Source of the DNA: Methanobrevibacter sp.
Lineage (GTDB): Archaea > Methanobacteriota > Methanobacteria > Methanobacteriales > Methanobacteriaceae
Assembly (NCBI GenBank): GCA_017434525.1
Contig: JAFRFD010000012.1
Location: 87,220-151,219, forward strand
Direction of reading: 5' to 3'
DNA: 64,000 nt
Below, one piece after another: positions 8,724 to 16,841 of this stretch. A program made the translations under genes and the position numbers. The notes under the pieces were generated by a model. The model ran no database searches. It was not told where the DNA came from and worked only from the letters and a program-made list of their open reading frames with translations. Within the stretch, counting starts at the first letter, position 1. Each line of letters starts with the position of its first letter.

Positions 8724-11552
8724 ATGCCATTTGTTAAAAGAGCAAATACACATCAGACTCATTTTGAAGACCTTGTTCTCTTGGGGCCTGATGGTTTAGA
8801 AGAATTAAATGATAAGATAGAAGGTACAATTGATACTTTAGAAAATAATTCAGGTAGGATGAACCTTACTACAAAGATTGATGGTGCTCCTGCCATGATT
8901 TGTTGGTCAAGTTACCCAGGATATCCAGATAACTCCATTGCTTTAAAAGGATTCGTAAATGGACCACAGACTGCTATTTCATCACCTGAGCAAGTTGACC
9001 AGAAATACCCAGATGAAGACCGAGCTGATATGAGAGAGATGCTTAAATACGGTCTGGAGATTGCTAAACACATTCCAGCTGGACAAGCTTGGCAGGGTGA
9101 CTGTTTATTCACTAGGGGTAGTAAGAGAGAAGAAGAAATCAATGGAAAGGACTATATAACTTTCCAACCAAACAAGATTATCTATGCTTTCTCTGAAGAT
9201 AACCCTGGTTATGAACAAATCAAGAATGCTGACTTCGGTATTGCCTTCCATACTATTTATAGCGGAGAAGACAAACATCAATCATTCAAAGTTGATGCCT
9301 CACAACTTGATGTTCCTTCAAACATTTATATTATGTCTCCTGCACTGAATAGACCGAAAGATACAAAGACTTTCAGTTTAGATAAAGTGAGAAGTCAGTT
9401 TAATAAGTTAGAATCACTTGAGCAGAAGTTATTGTCTAACTTTGATTATGAAGATTTAGTCAACAACCGTGTGTTCATGGGTTATTGGAATACCTTCGAA
9501 AATGCCAACTTAGCTGACAAGAAGGCTGTAACAATTAACGAAAACACTTTTATTGATGACTTAAAAGAATATATCAAGAACAAGAGAACTAAAGAGTTTG
9601 AAACCCAAGTTGGTAAGTTAAAGACTGATTCTGGAAAAGAAAAAGCTAAAACAAAGTATGAACAGGACCTAGTTGATTTACAGGAATTAGTTGATACCAA
9701 TAAAGAATTATTAACTACATTAGTACAAACACTTAACTGTGCTGCTACAATTAAAATGCTATTATGGCAAGGCTTCAAACAGACACAATTTGATTATAGT
9801 ACCTTCTATAGGTCAAGGACAAAAGGATTCCTTCCAGGCGAAATGGAAGGAGTAGCCATGAGTGACCAAGACGGAAACATTGTTAAGATAGTTGATAGAA
9901 GTACTTTCAGTTCTTACAACAGAGACCCAGATATTATGTCTGGCTTTGAACATCCTGAAAATAAGAATGAAGAATTAGAATCATTTAAGGAATGTTTCAA
10001 CGAGGAATTAGTAGAAAGTAAACCTTCATGGAATAAGTTCTCAAAGTTATTAGAAGGTAATGGACAAACTGCTGTCATAGCCTTCGGCCGAATGAACCCG
10101 CCTACAATTGGTCACCAGAAGTTAGTTGACACAATGGCTTCATTGGCCCAAGGTGAGAAGGCAAAGTTATTCTTAAGTCATACGCAAGACAAGAAGAAGA
10201 ACCCTTTAAGCTATGAAGATAAAATCTATTTTGCTAAGAAGGCCTTTGAACCTAAAGTTGAAGTAGTTGAGACTCCGTCTAGAACAGTTATTGAAGTATT
10301 AACTGAATTATATTCTCAGGGATATACAGATATAATTTATGTTGGTGGTGAAGACAGAATTGGCGGAGCCGAAGATATTTCAAGTTTAATTTCACAATAC
10401 AATGGACAACCTGACAAAAAGGGTAATATTCTTTATGACTTTAACTCAATTGATTTTAAATCAGCTGGTGCTCGTTCTGATGATTCAGCCGACTTAGTAG
10501 AGAAGGCTTCTGCTTCACTGGCAAGAAAATATGCTACTGAAAATGATTTTGATTCATTTAGGGAAATAGTACCATTTGATGGAAACACAGCACAAGAATT
10601 ATTTAATAAAGTAAAAAGTGGATTAGGAATAAACGAAGAAATGAAAATATTAAAAGAAGATAATTTTAAAGCCTCTACTATACAGGCTGGAGATAAATCA
10701 CTTGAAGATGTCTATAATAGATTAATTGGAGCCTTAACGGATAATCCTCAGATTAAAACCGTTATAGACAGAATACATGAATTAACAAATACTATTGATG
10801 CTGATGTATTAAATAGTACTCCGCAGATAAAGGAGATATTAAAAGATTTTGGAAATATTGATATTTTAAGTTTAATTCAGAAAATGTCTAAAGAAGATAT
10901 CCAGAAAATATTTGAATATAGAAGAAGACCTTTTGATTTAGAATCACATTCTGATTTTAAAGCTAGCAATTTATCTCCGGGACTTATTACTGCAGCTTTT
11001 AATTTAACCCCTAACCGAGTAGGTAAGGGTGAAGTATTACTAACTTTACTCGGTGGAAGAAAAGCTTCTGCTGGTGATATTAGGATGGGTGATTCTCAAT
11101 ATGAGGTTAAAGAAGTAAGCAAGGGTGCTGTATATAATCAGGCCGACGACAAGTTTAATACTTCAGTAGACAGATTATTTACTTCCTTAACTGGTGATAC
11201 TAAGAAAACGAACTATGGATATCAAAGTACTCTTAGAGGAAATGAATTATCTCATTTATCTAAGGATGATATTATGAAAGTAGTAGAAGAAACCGGAAAC
11301 GTTGAAGTTAAACCTTATCTTGATAAAATTACCTTTAGTAATGGAAAAGAAATGTTTGATGGATTAGCTATCCTAGCTGCTAAAAATGCCTGTGAACGTG
11401 GAGAATTAAAAGGTAAATTCTTATTAATTAATGGACTTGATTATAAAGTAATAGAGCCTGAAGATATTATAAAAAATGATGTTGTCTTTACTAGTAAACC
11501 TGGCAACAGTTCTAATAGGTGTTTCAAAGTATTTAAAGGACCAGCAAAATAA
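8724..11552 (+). CDS. large multidomain nucleotidyltransferase-type phage protein
   Basis: A 942-aa protein. The ATG at 8724, 6 nt after AGGTG, is preferred over the in-frame GTG at 8715. The N-terminal domain has a KIDGAPA motif at residue 51, the KxDG signature of covalent nucleotidyltransferases (DNA/RNA ligases). A cytidylyltransferase-like domain begins near 450 (FGRMNPPTIGHQ, the (H/T)xGH motif, with a GGEDRI segment about 90 residues later). The last 250 residues have GDIRMGDSQYEVKEV near 785, a PD-(D/E)xK nuclease-like D...ExK pattern. A linker before the second domain (near residues 420-440) is ESFKECFNEELVES. The function could be nucleic acid repair or ligation, or modification of a host nucleotide pool; none is proven. 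Confidence 0.7.
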   Translation: MPFVKRANTHQTHFEDLVLLGPDGLEELNDKIEGTIDTLENNSGRMNLTTKIDGAPAMICWSSYPGYPDNSIALKGFVNGPQTAISSPEQVDQKYPDEDRADMREMLKYGLEIAKHIPAGQAWQGDCLFTRGSKREEEINGKDYITFQPNKIIYAFSEDNPGYEQIKNADFGIAFHTIYSGEDKHQSFKVDASQLDVPSNIYIMSPALNRPKDTKTFSLDKVRSQFNKLESLEQKLLSNFDYEDLVNNRVFMGYWNTFENANLADKKAVTINENTFIDDLKEYIKNKRTKEFETQVGKLKTDSGKEKAKTKYEQDLVDLQELVDTNKELLTTLVQTLNCAATIKMLLWQGFKQTQFDYSTFYRSRTKGFLPGEMEGVAMSDQDGNIVKIVDRSTFSSYNRDPDIMSGFEHPENKNEELESFKECFNEELVESKPSWNKFSKLLEGNGQTAVIAFGRMNPPTIGHQKLVDTMASLAQGEKAKLFLSHTQDKKKNPLSYEDKIYFAKKAFEPKVEVVETPSRTVIEVLTELYSQGYTDIIYVGGEDRIGGAEDISSLISQYNGQPDKKGNILYDFNSIDFKSAGARSDDSADLVEKASASLARKYATENDFDSFREIVPFDGNTAQELFNKVKSGLGINEEMKILKEDNFKASTIQAGDKSLEDVYNRLIGALTDNPQIKTVIDRIHELTNTIDADVLNSTPQIKEILKDFGNIDILSLIQKMSKEDIQKIFEYRRRPFDLESHSDFKASNLSPGLITAAFNLTPNRVGKGEVLLTLLGGRKASAGDIRMGDSQYEVKEVSKGAVYNQADDKFNTSVDRLFTSLTGDTKKTNYGYQSTLRGNELSHLSKDDIMKVVEETGNVEVKPYLDKITFSNGKEMFDGLAILAAKNACERGELKGKFLLINGLDYKVIEPEDIIKNDVVFTSKPGNSSNRCFKVFKGPAK

Positions 11553-11560
11553 CTTAATTA

Positions 11561-11590
11561 AAGCCTAGTTTACTAACTAGGCTTTTTCTT
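11561..11590 (+). terminator. intrinsic terminator
   Basis: A 10-bp perfect stem (AAGCCTAGTT 11561-11570 / AACTAGGCTT 11575-11584) with a 4-nt loop runs into TTTCTTTT. Confidence 0.85.
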
Positions 11591-11605
11591 TTATAATTTT
11601 TATAT
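11590..11605 (+). promoter_or_regulatory. promoter-like TATAAT box after terminator
   Basis: TATAAT at 11592-11597 directly follows the terminator and lies just before the AGGAG of the 11617 gene. The downstream part (TTTTATATA) fits the recurrent class only loosely. Confidence 0.45.
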
Positions 11606-11616
11606 AGGAGAATAAT

Positions 11617-11826
11617 ATGGAAATTAGAGAAGCTTTAACTATTATTAAAAATGCTTTAGGGAGTAAGGGCAAAGATAAGAGAACTAAGGAATATCAGGCA
11701 CTAAAAGCTATTGAAGAAAAGTTATTCCCGCCTGATGAAATTACGGCTGATGATATTGAACGAATCATAAATGAAGTCATGCTAGAGTTTGAGCCTCAGC
11801 CTGAAGAAAATATAAAGATTTGCTAA
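11617..11826 (+). CDS. hypothetical protein
   Basis: A 69-aa Lys/Glu-rich helical protein with TAGGAG upstream. Its TAA stop is part of a variant late-promoter-like motif (TGCTAAATTAAGTGTA). No known domain. Confidence 0.7.
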   Translation: MEIREALTIIKNALGSKGKDKRTKEYQALKAIEEKLFPPDEITADDIERIINEVMLEFEPQPEENIKIC

Positions 11827-11845
11827 ATTAAGTGTATAATATATT
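11820..11845 (+). promoter_or_regulatory. composite promoter region: late-like motif variant plus TGTATAATAT box
   Basis: GCTAAATTAAGTGTA differs from the 15-nt motif at two positions and is fused to TGTATAATATA (TATAAT 11835-11840). It lies about 70 nt upstream of the gene at 11910, leaving a long leader that contains a hairpin. Confidence 0.5.
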
Positions 11846-11859
11846 GCAGGTATATTTCA

Positions 11860-11879
11860 AAGTTAGAGAGGACTAACTT
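11860..11879 (+). promoter_or_regulatory. leader hairpin with SD-like loop
   Basis: AAGTTAG (11860-11866) and CTAACTT (11873-11879) form a perfect 7-bp stem whose loop is AGAGGA. It lies in the 5' leader of the 11910 gene, upstream of that gene's own AGGGAGGG ribosome binding site. It could stabilise the transcript or act as a decoy or attenuator. Confidence 0.45.
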
Positions 11880-11909
11880 ATTTCATTTAACCATAGGGAG
11901 GGTTTAAAA

Positions 11910-12188
11910 ATGAAGAAATTATTTTACAGTGAGATTTTAGGAAAGTATTACAATACGGAAGAAGAATGTCTTAAGGCTGAAGAAGAGTACAATGAGAAGC
12001 ATAAGGCAGAGCTCTTAGCTAAGGAAGAAAAGACAGCTAAGGCAAAAGAAGTAGAAGAAGCCTATAAAAAGTATATTGAGTTAAGGTCTGAATTCATTAA
12101 GAAGTATGGTTCTTATCACATGACCTTGACCAACAAGGACCTTCCAACAGGTTCGGTATTCGATATTTTCGACAGATTCTGGTTTTAG
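11910..12188 (+). CDS. small highly charged protein, probably strongly expressed
   Basis: A 92-aa protein with a very strong ribosome binding site (AGGGAGGG). Residues 18-60 are a Lys/Glu/Ala-rich helix or coiled coil; the C-terminus is more hydrophobic and ends in FDRFWF. No known family. It sits alone between a promoter/leader hairpin and a 3' region carrying an anti-SD-like hairpin and a terminator, an arrangement repeated at 38638. This suggests a monocistronic, abundant transcript. Confidence 0.7.
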   Translation: MKKLFYSEILGKYYNTEEECLKAEEEYNEKHKAELLAKEEKTAKAKEVEEAYKKYIELRSEFIKKYGSYHMTLTNKDLPTGSVFDIFDRFWF

Positions 12189-12280
12189 TCATTAGTCTAC
12201 CTGCACATTAATATATTTAGAGGTTTATTTCTGTATATATTAAATCACACAGTATTTGACCGAAAATAGCTTCTAAAAAA

Positions 12281-12313
12281 GTAAACAGATTCTCCTCCTT
12301 TCTATATGTTTAC
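12281..12313 (+). promoter_or_regulatory. 3'-UTR hairpin exposing a copy of the 16S rRNA 3' tail (anti-SD), copy 1
   Basis: GTAAACA (12281-12287) pairs with TGTTTAC (12307-12313). The 19-nt loop contains TCCTCCTTTCTA at 12293-12304, whose last 11 nt equal the 3' tail of Bacillus-type 16S rRNA. It follows the 11910 gene and precedes a terminator. The other copy is at 38813. On the minus strand the same bases read as an SD, but no convincing reading frame follows. Confidence 0.5.
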
Positions 12314-12320
12314 TTAACAT

Positions 12321-12350
12321 AGGACCCTGAATAAAGGGTCCTTTTAGTTT
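12321..12350 (+). terminator. intrinsic terminator
   Basis: AGGACCC (12321-12327) pairs with GGGTCCT (12336-12342) around an 8-nt loop, followed by TTTAGTTT. Confidence 0.8.
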
Positions 12351-12361
12351 AGATTATTTCA

Positions 12362-12386
12362 CTTATTTATTATAATATTATTGTAA
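12362..12386 (+). promoter_or_regulatory. promoter of the TATAAT-N3-NTTGTA class
   Basis: TATAAT at 12371-12376 then ATT-ATTGTA, placed between the terminator and the AAGGAG of the 12400 gene. Confidence 0.6.
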
Positions 12387-12399
12387 AAGGAGAATATGT

Positions 12400-12879
12400 A
12401 TGAACAGAACCAAGGAACAATACAATCTTGAATACAGGCAAATCGAAGATAAATGGTTCGATGAATGGTCAGCCATGGGTGGTTCAGAAAGTGGAAAGAG
12501 ACCTGACTGGTACTATCGTGATGAACAGGAAAAGCTCCGTAAAGACTGGTACAAATCATTAGAAGTTGGTGACCGCGTACACATTAATCACTACACCGAT
12601 GTTGACCCTGCAACCATTATCAAGAGAACTGAAAAGATGATTATCGTAAGAGTTGACAAAGCTGAACTGGATGGCCAGTGGAAACCGGAATTTATACCTG
12701 GAGGATTTTCTGCTCACTGCACTAATGATAGTGAACAAATTAATCACTGGGTAATTGAAGAAGATGAAACAGGAAGTACAGAAAGATTTAATTGGTCTGA
12801 GAAGTACGGTGTTTGGAAAAACAAGTCAAATGAAACCGTTTCTCCTGGCTGGTTAAAATATTATGATTATAATTTTTAG
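12400..12879 (+). CDS. hypothetical protein starting the small-gene block
   Basis: A 159-aa Trp-rich soluble protein with AAGGAG upstream. The middle (LEVGDRVHINHYTDVDPATIIKR) looks like a small beta-barrel of the type seen in many phage proteins that describe a medium-affinity nucleic acid or metal binding fold, but no motif is decisive. First gene after a promoter, so likely expressed early with the following genes. Confidence 0.7.
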   Translation: MNRTKEQYNLEYRQIEDKWFDEWSAMGGSESGKRPDWYYRDEQEKLRKDWYKSLEVGDRVHINHYTDVDPATIIKRTEKMIIVRVDKAELDGQWKPEFIPGGFSAHCTNDSEQINHWVIEEDETGSTERFNWSEKYGVWKNKSNETVSPGWLKYYDYNF

Positions 12880-12890
12880 GAGGAAGAAAA

Positions 12891-13079
12891 ATGGAAAGAT
12901 ATATTAGAATTTGTCCTAGATGTGGTAAGAAATATTCTGAATACCCAGCATTAAGCCGTAGAGATAATAAGACGGCTATTTGTCCAGAGTGTGGCACAAT
13001 GGAAGCTTTCGAAGATTACTTCGGAACTGAATATGATGGAGAAAAATACTGGGAAGATGAAGATGAACTTAGTAGATAG
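12891..13079 (+). CDS. small zinc-ribbon protein
   Basis: A 62-aa protein with CPRCGKKY near residue 8 and CPECG near residue 32, a classic two-knuckle zinc ribbon, followed by a very acidic tail. AGGAGG precedes the ATG. Such short ribbons are common in Bacillota phages; target unknown. Confidence 0.75.
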   Translation: MERYIRICPRCGKKYSEYPALSRRDNKTAICPECGTMEAFEDYFGTEYDGEKYWEDEDELSR

Positions 13080-13329
13080 AAACAAAATAAGGTATATTGA
13101 TATTAGTGATGGTCAGGTGCCTGATGGAGTATGGATTTCATTCAGAGATAGAATAAATGAGATGCCGACTGTAGATGCCGTCCCTGTGGTACGGTGCAAG
13201 GACTGCAAGTATTTGAACATCATAAATAAAGCGCCTTTATATGCTTATTGTGGCAAATCTAATTACATCTTCCACCTATGGGAAGAGGACACAAGAGAGC
13301 ATTTCTGTTCTTGGGGAGAAAGGAGATAA
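13063..13329 (+). CDS. small Cys-rich phage protein (VDAVPVVRCKDC family)
   Basis: An 88-aa protein. The start at 13063 (or 13057, two codons earlier) overlaps the previous gene end; a longer in-frame extension upstream is a shadow. The segment VDAVPVVRCKDCKY is a hallmark of a widespread small protein in Bacillota phages, with further Cys residues giving a likely metal site. Function unknown. Confidence 0.65.
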   Translation: MNLVDRNKIRYIDISDGQVPDGVWISFRDRINEMPTVDAVPVVRCKDCKYLNIINKAPLYAYCGKSNYIFHLWEEDTREHFCSWGERR

Positions 13330-13330
13330 G

Positions 13331-14104
13331 ATGAGTGATTTAATCAGTAGACAGGCGTTGTGTGAGTATGCATTGAATCAAAAGGATAAGAGCATTACAC
13401 CGAATGATATTATGCGATTTCCATCCGCACAGCCAGAAACATATAAAGAGGAACTTAATGAAATAGCAAGTGCTTTATCTGAGAAGTTTGCTTATATGAA
13501 TACTTGTCTTAACGAAAGAGACATTATACTTGGCTATTTAGGGGTTAAGCGGAGTTGTGAAATTCATTGCAATACTGACTGTAAAAATACTAAATGTGAA
13601 AGTCACCCCTTATCATCTGCACAGTCAGAGCAGAAGAAAGAGAAGTGGGTAAATGGAGTCTGTAATCAATGTGGAAGTCACGCCCCGTATTGGCCGATGG
13701 CTTCAACATATTACGAAAGTAATTTCTGCCCGAACTGTGGTGCAGATATGAGAGGAGAAGGAAAAATGACAGATAAAGAAAAAGCAATCGTCATGGCCTA
13801 TACTGGCATAGCAATGTTAGTCGGTGACAAGTTTGATATATTTCACCAGTATATTGAAGAAAAAATGGGCAGGCCTATTTGGTCTCATGAATTAGCCTCT
13901 AAAGAAGTGTGGGAAGAAATTAAAGAAGCGACAAAAGAGGACTTTAACAGATTATGTCGAGAAACATCACTTGAAGCAATTCCGGTTGAGTGGATTAAAG
14001 CGAAGGCTTGTAGATTTGATTCACCTGAGGCGAAAGATTTAGTTGAGACATTATGTTTTAGATATGTATTAAATACCTGGAGAGAAGAAAATGAAACACG
14101 GTAA
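13331..14104 (+). CDS. phage protein with DLISRQAL start, zinc ribbon and IPVEW module
   Basis: A 257-aa protein starting at ATG 13331 right after GGAGATAAG. The N-terminus (SDLISRQALCEYAL, then PSAQPE) is typical of a very common, uncharacterised Bacillota phage family. Central CNQCG and CPNCG form a zinc ribbon near residues 112-138. After residue 140 a second domain ends in AIPVEWIKAKA and a final NTWREE, a module repeated in three neighbouring genes. It may be a fusion of two normally separate small proteins. Confidence 0.65.
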   Translation: MSDLISRQALCEYALNQKDKSITPNDIMRFPSAQPETYKEELNEIASALSEKFAYMNTCLNERDIILGYLGVKRSCEIHCNTDCKNTKCESHPLSSAQSEQKKEKWVNGVCNQCGSHAPYWPMASTYYESNFCPNCGADMRGEGKMTDKEKAIVMAYTGIAMLVGDKFDIFHQYIEEKMGRPIWSHELASKEVWEEIKEATKEDFNRLCRETSLEAIPVEWIKAKACRFDSPEAKDLVETLCFRYVLNTWREENETR

Positions 14105-14339
14105 GTGGCTTGATTGTTCTAATGGATGGATGTGTTCTGTCTGTAAAAATGATTCTAGTAAGGACTCTAATTATTGTCCTCATTGTGGAGCAAAGATGGA
14201 TTTTAAAATAGAGTTTATAGAACCTATACCTGTTGAGTGGTTGTGTAATTACGCTATTAAAACTGATAATACTGATATATTTTTACCTATGTTTATGGAA
14301 TGGTTCAGGGAAAAAGAAGATGAGCAAGAAGAAGCATAA
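14091..14339 (+). CDS. zinc-ribbon protein with IPVEW module
   Basis: An 82-aa protein. The first half, with CSVCKND and CPHCGAKM, is a zinc ribbon of the kind found in many phage proteins (GKWLDCSNGW start). The second half carries PIPVEWLCNYA and ends FMEWFREKED, the same module as in the genes at 13331, 15758 and 15978. It overlaps the preceding gene by 14 nt. Confidence 0.7.
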   Translation: MKHGKWLDCSNGWMCSVCKNDSSKDSNYCPHCGAKMDFKIEFIEPIPVEWLCNYAIKTDNTDIFLPMFMEWFREKEDEQEEA

Positions 14340-14907
14340 AAGATATGGAGATGGGTTAAGACACCTAAGTATAAAGACATTAGAATCGTGGCAGAAAGAA
14401 CCTGTTGATGGTCCAGGTGATTACTACCTGCAGTGCGAGGTTGAAAAAGTTCTTATACGAAAGAGTCGTAAGTGGAGGAAAAGGTTAGGTAAATACTATT
14501 CAACTCAACCGTGGAAAAGGGAACGTAATTTCCAAAAGAAAGTAAGTGAGCAGAAAAAGAAAAACAGCGAGAAAAGCTTAGAAGTAAATTACAAATTAAG
14601 AACTGTTCAAGTAGAGGTTGAACATGATGCTCGTTTTGGTTCAATGTATGAATACAGAGATGAGTGGTATCCTACCTGTCGTAACTGTGGTACCAGTATA
14701 TCAAAAGGTTATCAATACTGTCCTACTTGCGGTTGTGGGTTAATTTGGGTTAAAGCACCACCTCTACCACGTGAAACTCCTGAGTATGAAGAATACAGAA
14801 AAGAACAAGAAAGAAAAAGAGTTGAAGCTTTTAATCAATTCAAACTTTTAATAAAAGAACTAAATGCTTTGCATGAGGATGGGGGTAATAACAATGAATG
14901 AAATTAA
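14320..14907 (+). CDS. basic protein with zinc ribbon
   Basis: A 195-aa protein. The ATG at 14320 overlaps the previous gene; the upstream extension is a shadow. It is strongly Lys/Arg-rich in the first half. CRNCGTSI and CPTCGCG near residues 118-140 form a zinc ribbon. A standard-code stop TGA occurs at 14899, but two codons later there is TAA at 14905, so under the code used here the protein ends at 14907. Nucleic acid binding is plausible from charge and ribbon only. Confidence 0.65.
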
Positions 14908-15139
14908 ACCTTTTTCACTTAAACCGTGCCCTTTCTGTGGAAGTGAGGTAGCACTTACTATAACTCCTTTATGGGATGGTGGTCATGGTTATCAGGGATG
15001 TTTTGAATATAGTATTTTCTGCAAGAATTGTGGTTGTAGTGTAGGTGGTGCTACTTGTGATAGTGTTTATTTACCTGAACAGGAGGCCATTGAAAAAGTA
15101 GTTAAGGCCTGGAATAAGAGAAAAGAAGATGACCGATAA
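14894..15139 (+). CDS. Lar-like restriction alleviation family protein
   Basis: An 81-aa protein starting at 14894. The pattern LKPCPFCGSEV ... CKNCGC ... EAIEKVVKAWNKR matches the Lar family (first described in the Rac prophage), short zinc-ribbon proteins thought to modulate type I restriction. Family members are common in phages and most are untested, so the anti-restriction role is inferred. It overlaps the upstream gene end. Confidence 0.7.
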   Translation: MNEIKPFSLKPCPFCGSEVALTITPLWDGGHGYQGCFEYSIFCKNCGCSVGGATCDSVYLPEQEAIEKVVKAWNKRKEDDR

Positions 15140-15467
15140 AGATTTATTAGACCGTGGTTATCATAGATATGACCCGACTGGATTACATCACACCGGTATT
15201 ACTGATTGCTTTCAGAAACGATTTGATGATGAAAAGGGGAAGAAGTACTTCATCGATGTAAATAAGTGGGAAGGTTGGTATCACCCAGCTACTAATGGAT
15301 TCTTTGCTCCGGCTTATGAATATGAGATTACTTTTACTAAGAATGGTGCCCCAATTAGAATGCTATTCTATGCTGATTGGACTATTGAAGATGTAGAGTT
15401 AGAAGCCGAGAAACTCTGGACTACCATGAGTTATGATTATTATGAGGAGGAAGAAAACGAGAAATAA
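15129..15467 (+). CDS. hypothetical protein
   Basis: A 112-aa aromatic-rich protein starting with TDKDLLDRGYHRY. The centre (IDVNKWEGW and a Phe/Tyr-rich stretch) suggests a small beta-sheet fold. It overlaps the previous gene by 11 nt. No known domain assigned. Confidence 0.7.
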   Translation: MTDKDLLDRGYHRYDPTGLHHTGITDCFQKRFDDEKGKKYFIDVNKWEGWYHPATNGFFAPAYEYEITFTKNGAPIRMLFYADWTIEDVELEAEKLWTTMSYDYYEEEENEK

Positions 15468-15468
15468 A

Positions 15469-15768
15469 ATGAATGATTTAATTAAGTTTATTCTATTTAT
15501 AATTTCATTGGTACTATTCATTGCCGGAATAATTATAAATAATGAGACAATGGTTAATTATGGTTACTTATTATCTTTATTAACACTTTTATTCCTTAAT
15601 GAAAATCAAATAGAAAAGATTGTGGATTCTCATAAAGGTATTCCATTTATAATTGTAATGATTATATTTTTTATCGGTTGTGTTTTACATGATAGTAGAA
15701 TTGTTTGTGCCGCAGGCTCAGCAATTATATTTTTAAACCTGAGATTGGAGAAAGAAAATGAAAGATAA
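15469..15768 (+). CDS. small membrane protein
   Basis: A 99-aa protein starting at ATG 15469, immediately after the previous stop. Four hydrophobic segments (about residues 5-22, 28-43, 57-70 and 75-90) make it almost wholly membrane embedded. No signature; it might modify the host membrane or aid superinfection exclusion. Confidence 0.65.
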   Translation: MNDLIKFILFIISLVLFIAGIIINNETMVNYGYLLSLLTLLFLNENQIEKIVDSHKGIPFIIVMIIFFIGCVLHDSRIVCAAGSAIIFLNLRLEKENER

Positions 15769-16012
15769 ACTGATTAGCGCAAATAGCTTATTAGCTACAA
15801 TTTCTAGTGAGGAAAGGTGGAATGTACCAGATTTTGTGTATGATTCTATTAATAGAGCACTTGAAATAAAGGCTATTCCAATTGTTTGGTTGGAGAAATA
15901 TAGGGACAGTCGTATCAATAGATACGGGCCACTATTTGAAGAGTTTGATACTATGCTTAAACATTGGGAGGAAGAAAATGAAATTAGTAGACTTAGACAG
16001 GAAACCGAATAA
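15758..16012 (+). CDS. small protein with IPxxW module
   Basis: An 84-aa protein. The start resembles the DLISRQA type (KDKLISANSLLATI); the second half is AIPIVWLEKYRDS followed by a helix ending MLKHWEEENE. This is the same module seen at 13331, 14091 and 15978. GGAG precedes the ATG. Confidence 0.65.
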   Translation: MKDKLISANSLLATISSEERWNVPDFVYDSINRALEIKAIPIVWLEKYRDSRINRYGPLFEEFDTMLKHWEEENEISRLRQETE

Positions 16013-16409
16013 ACAATATTACGTTGTGGCTCAAAAAGCTACTCAAGACGGTGTTTATGGTGCTTTTGTAGTTGATGATAGATATTTTTACTCTAGGACA
16101 GAGGCTGATAGGTTTGCTTACCCGTTAAACAATATTCTTCCGCGTGACTATACTTATGTAGTTAGTGAACGAGATGAGCCTGTTGAGAATTACCCTGAAG
16201 TAAAAGCTATTCCACGTAAATGGATTGATGATTATTTACAAAAGTATTTAGATATGGCTGGAGAGACAGATGACCCCGACGTATTTACTTATTGTATTAA
16301 TAAAATAAACATCATTGGTAATATGTTAGACGACTGGGAACATCCTGAAGGGTTTGAACCGTTGCCAATTGATTTATCATGGAGGAATGCTCATAAACAT
16401 GAAAAATAA
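15978..16409 (+). CDS. small protein with IPxxW module
   Basis: A 143-aa protein. The ATG at 15978 follows GGGAGGAAG and overlaps the preceding gene. The first 70 residues look like a small alpha/beta domain (KQYYVVAQKA ... RTEADRFAY); the rest is AIPRKWIDDYLQKYL and a helix ending NMLDDWEHPE. Function unknown. Confidence 0.65.
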   Translation: MKLVDLDRKPNKQYYVVAQKATQDGVYGAFVVDDRYFYSRTEADRFAYPLNNILPRDYTYVVSERDEPVENYPEVKAIPRKWIDDYLQKYLDMAGETDDPDVFTYCINKINIIGNMLDDWEHPEGFEPLPIDLSWRNAHKHEK

Positions 16410-16420
16410 AGGAAGAAAAA

Positions 16421-16609
16421 ATGAAAGTAATTTTTAGAATAACAAAAGATATGCCAACAAAGGATAGGCTTGTTTATGCTGAAAGAATAAGAGATGCTTG
16501 GAATAACACTAAAGACCTTAATTGTCTAGTCTGTTTTGGCCGTGATGTTGAAGTATTTGTAGTAGATGATGATAGTGAACCAATAATTGAGGTAGTTGAT
16601 GAAGGCTAA
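16421..16609 (+). CDS. hypothetical protein
   Basis: A 62-aa protein with AAAGGAAG upstream, probably a small alpha/beta fold (VIFRITKDMPTKDRLVYAERIRDAW then short strands). No known family. Confidence 0.6.
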   Translation: MKVIFRITKDMPTKDRLVYAERIRDAWNNTKDLNCLVCFGRDVEVFVVDDDSEPIIEVVDEG

Positions 16610-16841
16610 ATTAGAAGATTATACTGGAAAGAAAATTGAAAAACCGTTAGAAGCCATTAAAGAAAAATGTTTAGACTGTTCAGTGTATGATGAAAAAGAA
16701 GTTAAGCTATGCTCATGCACTGGCTGTCCTTTGTGGCCTTTTAGATTTGGGACAAACCCATATCATCGTAAACGTGAGTTAACAGAAGAACAACGTAAGG
16801 CTGCAGCCGAGAGGATTAGCAATGTCAGGAAAAAAGGATAG
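16599..16841 (+). CDS. small Cys-rich protein
   Basis: An 80-aa protein; the ATG at 16599 with GAGGT upstream is preferred over the in-frame TTG at 16596. CLDCSVYDEKEVKLCSCTGCPLWPFRFG is abridged here as a six-Cys cluster (C-x2-C then CSCTGC) that resembles a common Bacillota phage family with a CxxC...C.C..C metal site. Function unknown. Confidence 0.65.
   Translation: MKAKLEDYTGKKIEKPLEAIKEKCLDCSVYDEKEVKLCSCTGCPLWPFRFGTNPYHRKRELTEEQRKAAAERISNVRKKG

Noticed and set aside
11846..12200. TGCAGGTA / TACCTGCA inverted repeat flanking the 11910 gene as mobile-element ends
   Set aside because: Only 8 bp long, no target duplication and no transposase; chance is enough.
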